Assembly (NCBI RefSeq): GCF_003363715.1
Contig: NZ_QREV01000043.1
Location: 1 to 44,296, forward strand
Direction of reading: 5' to 3'
DNA: 44,296 bases
From: Parabacteroides acidifaciens
GTDB lineage: Bacteria > Bacteroidota > Bacteroidia > Bacteroidales > Tannerellaceae
This document shows, piece after piece, positions 7,829 to 15,427 of the stretch. The notes under the pieces are model-generated. The model had not been told where the DNA came from. It was given only the letters and a program-made list of their open reading frames with translations, and did not search any database. The position numbers were made by a program, and so were the translations under genes. The stretch's first letter is position 1; each line of letters opens with the position of its first letter.

Positions 7829-10800
7829 TCAGAACTTCTGCATATTCAGGTTCTTGTCCACCAGGATACCGTCGATCGCTTTCAGGTTGAATTTAACCTT
7901 GCGTTTCGCTTTCAGCTTGATGGTGAAGAGATCCGTTGAGCCTTCAAGCGTCGCCTTGTCGCCCAGATTGACGAAAGTAGGATAGAGCGCTTTCTGGCCG
8001 CTTGTGTGCAGGCGGTCGTACGTCAGGTTCTCCATTGCACCCAGACCGGCAGGTTCGATACCTGCGAAGTCATAGTCTTGCTGATCGTACGGAAGGGCGA
8101 AGCTCAGTGCATTGACAGCTTTGAGATCCTTACCTTTCACGAGGATTTCTATTGTCTCGCCTGCGTTGTAAGTCTGCTTCGGAGTGCTCAACTCGATTGT
8201 TCCGGCTACGCGATCCGTGCCCGGATCTTCAATGCCGTCTTCCAATTGGGTGGCAACAACCGAGATGTCATATGCATCGATCAGTCCGTTGCGGTTGATG
8301 TCGCCGGCGCTGACGTAGTCGAAATCGCTGTCGCCACGGCGCAGCCCCGTGTAGTTCATATACGAAGTCAGGTCGTTTGCATCGATCTTCTTATCGTTGT
8401 TGATGTCGCCCGGCAGATAGCTTTCAGTTCCCGGAACCTTAAATACATACAGTTCGCGGCCGGCACCGTAGTTGCCAACGCCTTCCGTGATGTGCAGCTT
8501 GATGTAACGGGCCTTCGGCTGTTCCTTGAATGTGAATGTCTTCACGTCGCCGGTGCGTTCCCAGCGGAAGGAGTCGACAGCTGTCCAGTCTTCTTTGTCC
8601 ATACTGTAGGACACAGAGCCGGCGAGGATCGTACCGTTGCCACCATCCTGGCGAGGCAGGTAGTCGAACTTATCCAACTGGTTGATCGTGCGCAGGTCGA
8701 TAATCATGTCGAACGGCATTGCGTTCTTGCGGTATTTCGTATGGAACATATCGCCCAACTCAGCAAAGTCGAACAGACGGAAGATTTCGAAGCCTTCCTG
8801 TTCTTCGGCTGTTACTTCGCCGCGAATGCCCTTGATCGCAAATTCCAGCGGGTTGGACTTAGTCTTGACAGAGACGGTAGACCAGTCGGACTGGCCATCT
8901 TTGTTGACTGCACGGACTTTGAATGTATAATCTGTTTCGGCACTCAGATCGTCGAACAGCAGTTCGGTGTTCTTGATCTGCGTGTACAGCATACCGTTGA
9001 ACTCGATTTCGTAGAAGTCGGCGCCGGAGACCTTGTTCCAAGTCGGTTTCAGCGTGTAGGCTTCGATGTTTTCATCCGCCACCTGTACTGTCGGTGCAGT
9101 CAGTGAACCGGTAGAAATGCGGTGGCTGTCGCCCATTTCGAACTTGTAACCGTCGATGTTGACAATGGTTTCGTTTTCGGTGATGTCCGTAGCGGCCAGC
9201 TTCACTAACAGCTGCGGGTTCTTGGTGATCGTAACCTTTTCAAATTCGCTTCCTTTGGTGGCGAACTTGTTCAGGTTTGGAGTTGCGTCGTAGAAGTAAA
9301 CGTCTGTGCCGTTCAGGTATTCGGCCATCGAACGGGCTGCGGTCAGTTTCACTTTGGAAGAACCTACTTTAGCTGTGATCTTCTTCGGCATTTCCGAAAG
9401 GTTGATGCGTAGTTCGGTTGCCTTTTCCTTCACGAAGCCGTCGAAGTTCCCTTTTGCCGGGTGTATCGTGATGGTAACTTTATCCGGATTATTTTTACCG
9501 TTTGAATCGATGATGGTCTTATTACCGATCACTACTTTCACTGCCGGATCATTGTTGTTACCGATCTCTATTAGTGTCGTAACACCTTCACCTTTCTGGT
9601 AAGCTTGTGTAATACCATCGTCGTCATATTCCGTGAACGAGCTGTAGCCCGACGGATAGAGTTCGTAGATACGCAGGTTCTTGTCGATTTCCTTTACATT
9701 ATTATTCGGGTTCGTCATCGGGATGATCGCACCGGCTTTCACGAATACCGGAAGTTTCCAAAGCGGAGAGGCGAAGTTGTTGACAACGCAGCCGCCTGTA
9801 TATTGTTCACCGGTGAAATAGTCGAACCATTCACCTTTCGGCAGATAGATACCGTCGCGGATGTCGTTACCTTTCTCGTCTGCCTGTGTTTCCTGGTAGA
9901 TCGGGGCAACGAGGAAATACGGGCCATACATAAATTGGTATTGCGTAGCCTTACCGTATGTATAAGGATTCGGATCTTCGAGGAACATGGCGCGGATCAT
10001 CGGCTTGCCGTCTACCGCTTCGCGGGCGATACTGTAGGCATACGGCATCAGTTCTGATTTCATCTTCAGATACCAGCGGTTGATGGAAGTTGCCGGTTCG
10101 CCTAAGGCATGCGGGTATTTCTCATTCGATCCCCAGCCGTCCATATTCAGTTCCATCGGCGTCCAGGTCTTCCACTGGAAGTCGCGGGTGTTCATTGCCA
10201 GGTTCTTGCCTCCGAAGATACCGTCCATGTCGGACGTGATGTTCGGCTGTCCGGAAAGTCCGGAACCGATATAAGTCGGGATGTGGAAACGGATGTATTC
10301 CCATTGTCCGCCTGTCTGGTCACCCGACCAGACACCGGCATAACGCTGTGTACCGGCCCAACCGTCGAGGGAGATGATAAACGGACGCGCATCGTTTCCG
10401 TAATACGGCATGATATGTCCGACGTCGGACACACCGTTCAATCCGAACGAGTAGCCCCAGCCAACCCAAGCCACGTCTGTTTTCAGGACGCGTACACCTG
10501 CGTCGCGCACCTCTTTCACGATGTCGCGTTGCAGCAGGGCGCTGATACTGTCTTTCGGATGCAGGTCCGATTGAGTCCAGAGACCGATTTCGACACCGTT
10601 CTGATGTGCGTAATCTGTCAGGCTCTTCAGGTTCTGGATATTGCCGTCCAGCGTTTCGGTCTGTCCATAGCCGGCTCCGTAGCCGTCGTTAGGCAGCAGC
10701 CAGCCGAGCGGCATATCATGATTCTTATAGCGGTCGATCACGGCACGTGCGGAGAACTGGTAGTTGTTCTTTTCGCCGTTCAGCGATTCTTTGATACCGC

Positions 10801-11755
10801 CGTTGTCTTTCTGGCTTTCCTTGTAGCGTTTGCCGTCTTCAAAAAGGATACCCTTTTCGTCTTCCACCCAGTAGTCGCGGTTGTAGGCATTCAGGTGTCC
10901 CTGGTAGAAACCGAACTTAGGCAACAGCACCGGGTTACCGGTCAGCTGGTAGAAGTCGTTCAGCAGGGCGACAGCGCCGTCGTTAACCATATAAAAGGCA
11001 TCCAGATAGTCCGTGTCGTGTGACAGTTTCACCGTACCTTTCTCGGCTGCGCCGAAATCATATTTCCCTTGTTTGAAGGTGTACCACATGAAGCCGTAAC
11101 CGTTCGTTGACCAGTAATAGGGAGTAGGAGAGGCCACGCCTCCGTCTGTCCAACTGTTCTGGTTTTCGATGGCGATTGCTTTTCCCTTATGTGAGAAGCG
11201 TCCGTTTTGCACGCCGCCACCGTAGAAGTATTCGTCGGGATTTTCTTTCAATGTCAGGATTGTCTTTCCTTTTTCGTAAGCCACCGGTTTCACCTCTTCG
11301 AAGGCCACTGTGTTTGTGGCAAGGTTGGTGACTTTCAGCAGGGCGGTCGATTTGTCCAGTTGCAACCGGACTTTTCCGGTCGTGATGGTTACTTGTCCGT
11401 TCTCGTCCTTGATATCCAGTGCTGACACCGGTCGGCGGGGATTGTTGACCAGGATTTGTGCTTCCGGTTTGGCTTCCGGATCGCGGATAATGCCGCCATT
11501 GTTGTCCTGGAACACGCGGAAGATGTTATCTCCGTAGAAGTCGAATGTCATTCGCTGGTTGTTGGAGAAGATTACGTCGACCGTTGTCGGGTTGATTCGC
11601 TGCACGCCGGTTATTGCTTGTCCCTGTTGGGTGATAGCCATCCCGTTTCCCGGGGTAACCATTGCCATTACTGGCGCAGAGGACAGCATGAACGGCACAG
11701 CTAAAGCGATCAGGATCGCCTTTTTCTGTTTACGATTAGCCATTAAGCGTTTCAT
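7829..11755 (-). CDS. Secreted GH31 glycoside hydrolase with FN3, F5/8-C, dockerin and cohesin-like modules
   Basis: Large exported glycosidase of 1308 residues. The start at 11755 (MKRLMANRK) gives a signal peptide ending near AMA; the open frame upstream crosses the promoter. Modules in order: N-terminal GH31 beta domain (about 30-270), catalytic barrel (about 275-590) with nucleophile candidate Asp427 in KTDVAWVG and acid/base candidate Asp479 in WSGDQTGG, C-terminal beta domains including a DUF5110-like region (about 700-790), a fibronectin type III domain (about 886-966), an F5/8 type C carbohydrate-binding domain (about 976-1108), a dockerin with two calcium loops (DINNDKKIDANDL and DINRNGLIDAYDI), and a cohesin-like beta domain (about 1182-1308). 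The SFGLNGVSDVG stretch and the module order recall GH31 alpha-N-acetylgalactosaminidases acting on mucin-type glycans; this is inference, and alpha-glucosidase or xylosidase activity remains possible. Confidence 0.88.
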   Translation of the reverse strand: MKRLMANRKQKKAILIALAVPFMLSSAPVMAMVTPGNGMAITQQGQAITGVQRINPTTVDVIFSNNQRMTFDFYGDNIFRVFQDNNGGIIRDPEAKPEAQILVNNPRRPVSALDIKDENGQVTITTGKVRLQLDKSTALLKVTNLATNTVAFEEVKPVAYEKGKTILTLKENPDEYFYGGGVQNGRFSHKGKAIAIENQNSWTDGGVASPTPYYWSTNGYGFMWYTFKQGKYDFGAAEKGTVKLSHDTDYLDAFYMVNDGAVALLNDFYQLTGNPVLLPKFGFYQGHLNAYNRDYWVEDEKGILFEDGKRYKESQKDNGGIKESLNGEKNNYQFSARAVIDRYKNHDMPLGWLLPNDGYGAGYGQTETLDGNIQNLKSLTDYAHQNGVEIGLWTQSDLHPKDSISALLQRDIVKEVRDAGVRVLKTDVAWVGWGYSFGLNGVSDVGHIMPYYGNDARPFIISLDGWAGTQRYAGVWSGDQTGGQWEYIRFHIPTYIGSGLSGQPNITSDMDGIFGGKNLAMNTRDFQWKTWTPMELNMDGWGSNEKYPHALGEPATSINRWYLKMKSELMPYAYSIAREAVDGKPMIRAMFLEDPNPYTYGKATQYQFMYGPYFLVAPIYQETQADEKGNDIRDGIYLPKGEWFDYFTGEQYTGGCVVNNFASPLWKLPVFVKAGAIIPMTNPNNNVKEIDKNLRIYELYPSGYSSFTEYDDDGITQAYQKGEGVTTLIEIGNNNDPAVKVVIGNKTIIDSNGKNNPDKVTITIHPAKGNFDGFVKEKATELRINLSEMPKKITAKVGSSKVKLTAARSMAEYLNGTDVYFYDATPNLNKFATKGSEFEKVTITKNPQLLVKLAATDITENETIVNIDGYKFEMGDSHRISTGSLTAPTVQVADENIEAYTLKPTWNKVSGADFYEIEFNGMLYTQIKNTELLFDDLSAETDYTFKVRAVNKDGQSDWSTVSVKTKSNPLEFAIKGIRGEVTAEEQEGFEIFRLFDFAELGDMFHTKYRKNAMPFDMIIDLRTINQLDKFDYLPRQDGGNGTILAGSVSYSMDKEDWTAVDSFRWERTGDVKTFTFKEQPKARYIKLHITEGVGNYGAGRELYVFKVPGTESYLPGDINNDKKIDANDLTSYMNYTGLRRGDSDFDYVSAGDINRNGLIDAYDISVVATQLEDGIEDPGTDRVAGTIELSTPKQTYNAGETIEILVKGKDLKAVNALSFALPYDQQDYDFAGIEPAGLGAMENLTYDRLHTSGQKALYPTFVNLGDKATLEGSTDLFTIKLKAKRKVKFNLKAIDGILVDKNLNMQKF

Positions 11756-11796
11756 GTTTAAATTAATTGATTTATTCAGGTTTTTATATCTGAAGA

Positions 11797-11827
11797 CAAA
11801 AGTACGTAAAAATAATTTTACTTTCAA
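11797..11827 (-). promoter_or_regulatory. Promoter for the GH31 gene (TTG-N20-TACTTTTG)
   Basis: On the minus strand TACTTTTG (11797-11804) matches TAnnTTTG, and TTG (11825-11827) lies 20 bases upstream, as in Bacteroidetes promoters. The start codon at 11755 is 41 bases downstream. Confidence 0.6.
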
Positions 11828-11856
11828 TTTTCAACTCTTAACTCTCAACTATATTA

Positions 11857-12382
11857 GGGGACTTATTGTATAAAACGTATTTTTCCGACTTGAAAGACAT
11901 CCGAAACTAAACAAATGTTAATCCGCTTTTCGGCCATCAAAAAGGGACTTTTTCCTCTTTTTTGAGCATTCTCCGCCACAAAGATGACCTTTATTTCATT
12001 TTTCTGGTACTTTATCGCCCTGAAGACGGTCGTTGTACCCTATGAAGACGGTCGCCATCCAGATGAAGACGGTCGCGAGGGCGATGAAGACGGTCGTCGT
12101 GGCGACAAGCTCCTTGAACTTCTTTTGGAATATTTGGAACGCCATCCGTTTTGTTTTGAAATATTCGATTCTCCGGGAGTTAAGGTTTATCACTTTGACG
12201 GTGTTTCCGGTTTTCAGTAATCAAATTGCACGCTTTTTGGAGTGGACTTAGCACCTCATTTTATCTATTGTTATCCGATCAGGTTAAAATCATGAAAAGA
12301 GTCAATCCAAAATCGATCAAGATTTCGGACGAAATAGAAAAACGGTTGAAATGGGGGTTATTGTATATTATTCAAGTTTGCT
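11857..12382 (+). repeat. Composite repeat, copy 2 (complete: parts A, minisatellite, B)
   Basis: Part A (11857-11966) recurs inverted at 1-108. Part B (12165-12382) recurs inverted at 44079-44296. Between them lies a 21-base minisatellite. Copy 1 is cut at the A side and copy 3 at the B side by the window ends, in the orders expected if all three are the same element. The word TTATTGTATA, preceded by a G-run, occurs at both edges (11863-11872 and 12358-12367). Part B contains a block of about 46 bases (12300-12346) with one mismatch between copies, better conserved than its surroundings. I see no transposase gene. Confidence 0.8.
12022..12106. repeat. 21-base minisatellite (four GAAGACGGTCG units)
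   Basis: GAAGACGGTCG starts at 12022, 12044, 12065 and 12086, so the period is 22, 21 and 21 bases with variable 10-11-base linkers. Because 21 is a multiple of three, all frames stay open and short spurious reading frames with 7-residue repeats appear on both strands. It sits in the middle of the composite repeat. Confidence 0.9.
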
Positions 12383-12622
12383 TTTTCTTTTCATTGGTAT
12401 ATTGACATATTATCTAAATGATATTTAACATCTAAAAGAACGGAAACTGTGACGGAGGATAATGAAGCATTTGAATTTTAAATATTCAATCCTAAAAGCC
12501 TGGCAGATTGAGGAACGGGATATGCCTGTTTATTCATAATAATGTATAAGGACACCTTTTTTGAGGCTCACTTTTAATCCCTAACTTCACCCGCTATTAA
12601 TGTTGAATTAAAAAAGATTTTT
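12383..12622 (+). other. Intergenic remainder upstream of the phosphatase gene
   Basis: About 240 AT-rich bases with no confident gene or consensus TAnnTTTG promoter. A 25-codon frame at 12462-12539 is preceded by GGAGG only three bases from its ATG; nothing else supports it. The phosphatase start at 12623 is preceded by AAAAAAGA, a weak ribosome-binding context common in Bacteroidetes. Confidence 0.4.
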
Positions 12623-13720
12623 ATGAAAAAAGGTGTATTTTGTTATGCTATGGCATCACTTTGTATTGTATCTGTTATGTCGTCCTGCGATGATGATGAC
12701 GATAATAAACTGGCGCCCGGTTATTCCGGCAAGGATATAAGCGGACAGGTGGAGCTTGTGCGTGATGCTGAAACCAAGAAAGCGGTTTTGAATGTTTCTA
12801 CCGATAATGCCTGGCAATTGTATGCGGGAACGACTGAGGATGATATCGATTTGAGTGCACCTTATCTGGATGGAAGCGGGAAAGGAACTTTCGACGTGGA
12901 CGCAGATACGAAGGCGAGGTCCCTTTTCCTGTTTAAGACCTCGGAAGGGCAGGGATTCGTGGCCGAAAAACATTTGCCGATGGAGGGCGGATATAACTTC
13001 CGTGATTTGGGAGGTATCAAGAACAGCGAAGGACGGTTTGTGAAGTGGGGAAAAATCTTCCGGACCGATGAAATGAATAAGTTGACCGATGAGGACTTGG
13101 CCTATTTAGCCAGCACCGGCCTGAAAACGGTTGTCGATTTCCGTACGGAAGCCGAAAAGAAAGGCGGTATGGGAGGTATGATACCGGAAGCATACGACAA
13201 GAATCCTTCGACTGTCGAAGAGACATATGAGTTGCCGATCAATGCCGGTAATATCTTTTCGGACGAAGTCATCGGCTATATAAGCGGCGGAGCTACAGCC
13301 GAACAACTGGAACCGATCATGGTCAGGACGTACGAGGAAATCGTGAGCGTGGATGAATATGTCGCCATGCTGAAACAATTCTTTACGTATGTACAGAATG
13401 AAAACTGCCTGCCGTTGAGCTACCATTGTTCCGCCGGAAAAGACCGTACGGGAGTGGCAACGATGCTTATCCTCTCGGCTCTTGGTGTGGACAAGGCGAC
13501 GATTATGAATGACTATATGTTCAGCAAAGAATGTATTGCCGGGAAATATGACCGATATGTTGCCATGCTTCCCGCTATCGCCCCGTTGGTAACCGTAAAG
13601 GAAAACTACCTGAATGCTGCTTATGATAAGATTACGGAGAAATATGGCTCGGTGGATAAGTTTCTGACCGAAACCTTGCAGGTCGATATCCAAAAAATGA
13701 AAGATTTATATCTGTATTGA
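12623..13720 (+). CDS. Lipoprotein tyrosine-protein phosphatase
   Basis: Predicted lipid-anchored phosphatase of 365 residues. The signal peptide ends in the lipobox-like VMSSC (Cys22) followed by an acidic DDDDDN run, a Bacteroidetes surface-export-like feature. A small beta domain (about 40-110) precedes the phosphatase fold of the Y_phosphatase3 type. NFRDLGGIKN opens the domain, and the signature HCSAGKDRTG gives catalytic Cys269 and phosphate-binding Arg275. VVDFRTEAE around 171 may hold the general acid. All key residues are present, so it should be active on phosphotyrosine, phosphoserine or phosphoinositides outside the cytoplasm. Its upstream neighbour is the composite repeat; downstream, 149 bases separate it from the carboxylase operon. 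The physiological substrate is not evident. Confidence 0.87.
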   Translation: MKKGVFCYAMASLCIVSVMSSCDDDDDNKLAPGYSGKDISGQVELVRDAETKKAVLNVSTDNAWQLYAGTTEDDIDLSAPYLDGSGKGTFDVDADTKARSLFLFKTSEGQGFVAEKHLPMEGGYNFRDLGGIKNSEGRFVKWGKIFRTDEMNKLTDEDLAYLASTGLKTVVDFRTEAEKKGGMGGMIPEAYDKNPSTVEETYELPINAGNIFSDEVIGYISGGATAEQLEPIMVRTYEEIVSVDEYVAMLKQFFTYVQNENCLPLSYHCSAGKDRTGVATMLILSALGVDKATIMNDYMFSKECIAGKYDRYVAMLPAIAPLVTVKENYLNAAYDKITEKYGSVDKFLTETLQVDIQKMKDLYLY

Positions 13721-13770
13721 TATAGGCATTTGCTCTTCTCTTTCCTGGGAAAAGGCGTGTTGTAATAAAT

Positions 13771-13823
13771 ATTACTTATCAGGTGATAGATAAATCCTAT
13801 CCTTGCATCTGATAATAAGTAAT
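13771..13823. promoter_or_regulatory. Imperfect dyad around a -7-like site upstream of the carboxylase operon
   Basis: ATTACTTATCAG (13771-13782) and CTGATAATAAGTAAT (13809-13823) are inverted copies differing by a 3-base gap. Between them lies TATCCTTG (13798-13805), one base off TAnnTTTG. The layout fits an operator overlapping the promoter; it could also be a simple stem in the 5' leader. Confidence 0.4.
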
Positions 13824-13869
13824 ATATAAATGATTACATTGCACAAAACACAATTAAACCGGAAATCCC

Positions 13870-15414
13870 ATGAAAGAGAAAATTGATCAGTTAGAGGCTC
13901 TCAACCATCAGGCGGAATTAGGTGGCGGAGAAGACCGGATCGCGAAGCAACATGCGGCAGGAAAGCTGACTGCACGTGAACGTATTGAACTGCTCCTTGA
14001 AAAAGGCAGTTTCGTCGAAGTAGACAAGTTTGTCACCCATCGGTGCACCGAGTTCGGACTCGAGAAACAGCGTCCGCTGGGCGATGGGGTCGTGACAGGC
14101 TACGGGATGATAGGTAAGCGTACCGTCTTTGTCTTTGCCCAGGACTTCACGGTCTTTGGTGGTGCATTGTCGGAAACATATGCGCGTAAGATTTGCAAGA
14201 TTATGGATATGGCCATGCAGTTGGGAGCTCCGGTGATCGGGCTGAACGACTCCGGCGGGGCGCGTATCCAGGAAGGTGTCCGTTCGTTGGCGGGGTATGC
14301 GGAGATATTCCTGCGCAACTCCCTTGCTTCGGGCGTGATCCCGCAGATCAGCGCTATCATGGGCCCGTGTGCCGGGGGAGCGGTCTATTCGCCCGCGCTG
14401 ACTGATTTTATCTTTATGGTGAAAGATTCCAGCTATATGTTCATCACAGGCCCGGAAGTGGTGAAGAGCGTGACGCAGGAAGAGGTGACAATGAATGATT
14501 TGGGCGGTTCGGAAGTGCATAGCACAAAATCCGGCGTGGCCCATTTTACGGCGGATAACGACATGGAGTGCGTCATGAAGATACGCGAACTGATGTCGTT
14601 CCTGCCGAACAACAATATGGAAGAACCTCCCTTCGTCCCGACGACCGACAGCGCCAACCGCATCGACGAACAGTTGAACAACCTGGTCCCTATCAACCCG
14701 AACCAGCCCTACGACATGAAAGACCTGATCGTGTCGGTGGCAGACGATAATAACTTTTTTGAAGTACAGGAAGAGTACGCCCGTAATATCCTGGTCGGCT
14801 ATATCCGCCTGAACGGGAAAACAATCGGGGTGGTGGCGAACCAGCCGGCTGCCCTGGCCGGGACGCTCGATATCAATGCGTCGGTAAAGGCGGCCCGTTT
14901 TGTCCGTTTCTGCGATGCGTTCAACATCCCGCTACTGACGTTCGTGGATGTACCTGGATTCCTGCCGGGCGTGAATCAGGAGTACGAGGGGATTATCCGT
15001 CATGGTGCCAAACTGCTGTATGCCTATTGCGAGGCGACTGTCCCGAAAGTGACCGTTATCACACGCAAAGCCTACGGAGGCGCCTACGATGTGATGAGTT
15101 CCAAACATATCCGGGGCGATATCAATTTTGCTTATCCGACAGCCGAGATCGCCGTGATGGGTCCTGACGGCGCCGTCAATATCCTGTTCCGCAAAGAACT
15201 GAAAAAGGCGGAAGACGTAGAGAAGAAACGTAAAGAATTGCAGGACGATTACCGCGAGAAATTCGCCAATCCTTACCGGGCGGCCGAGTTGGGATATGTG
15301 GACGAGATTATCGAACCTTCGGTGACCCGCCCGCGCCTGATCCGCAGCTTCGAGCTGTTGGCTAACAAACGGCAGTCCAATCCGCCGAAGAAACATTCCA
15401 ATCTTCCACTTTAA
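13870..15414 (+). CDS. Acyl-CoA carboxylase, carboxyltransferase (beta) subunit, PccB/MmdA family
   Basis: Transfers the carboxyl group between carboxybiotin and an acyl-CoA, most likely propionyl-CoA/methylmalonyl-CoA. It has 514 residues, the normal length. Landmarks are the N-terminal [34 protein letters not shown] and [13 protein letters not shown] (first crotonase-like half), then [13 protein letters not shown] and [14 protein letters not shown] (second half, oxyanion glycines). First gene of a tight three-gene operon with biotin carboxylase (13-base gap) and carrier protein (12-base gap). Having a biotin carboxylase in the operon points to an ATP-dependent carboxylase, although sequence relatives also serve in sodium-pumping methylmalonyl-CoA decarboxylase. 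Both fit the succinate-propionate pathway of Bacteroidales. Confidence 0.92.
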   Translation: MKEKIDQLEALNHQAELGGGEDRIAKQHAAGKLTARERIELLLEKGSFVEVDKFVTHRCTEFGLEKQRPLGDGVVTGYGMIGKRTVFVFAQDFTVFGGALSETYARKICKIMDMAMQLGAPVIGLNDSGGARIQEGVRSLAGYAEIFLRNSLASGVIPQISAIMGPCAGGAVYSPALTDFIFMVKDSSYMFITGPEVVKSVTQEEVTMNDLGGSEVHSTKSGVAHFTADNDMECVMKIRELMSFLPNNNMEEPPFVPTTDSANRIDEQLNNLVPINPNQPYDMKDLIVSVADDNNFFEVQEEYARNILVGYIRLNGKTIGVVANQPAALAGTLDINASVKAARFVRFCDAFNIPLLTFVDVPGFLPGVNQEYEGIIRHGAKLLYAYCEATVPKVTVITRKAYGGAYDVMSSKHIRGDINFAYPTAEIAVMGPDGAVNILFRKELKKAEDVEKKRKELQDDYREKFANPYRAAELGYVDEIIEPSVTRPRLIRSFELLANKRQSNPPKKHSNLPL

Positions 15415-15427
15415 AACGCAGTCAGTT

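Noticed and set aside
8006-11023. Long plus-strand reading frames (366 and 304 codons) opposite the GH31 gene
   Set aside because: They are antisense shadows of a gene with complete domains; their translations have no recognisable features.
12022-12106. Possible CRISPR-like array
   Set aside because: The unit is only 11 conserved bases with 10-11-base linkers, no spacers of normal length and no cas genes. It is a minisatellite.
11984-12251. Three overlapping short reading frames (65-78 codons) on both strands
   Set aside because: They are open only because of the 21-base repeat and have no promoter, ribosome-binding site or family resemblance.
12462-12539. A 25-codon frame with GGAGG before its ATG
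   Set aside because: The spacing from GGAGG to ATG is too short, the peptide has no recognisable feature and nothing shows conservation. Kept only as a note.
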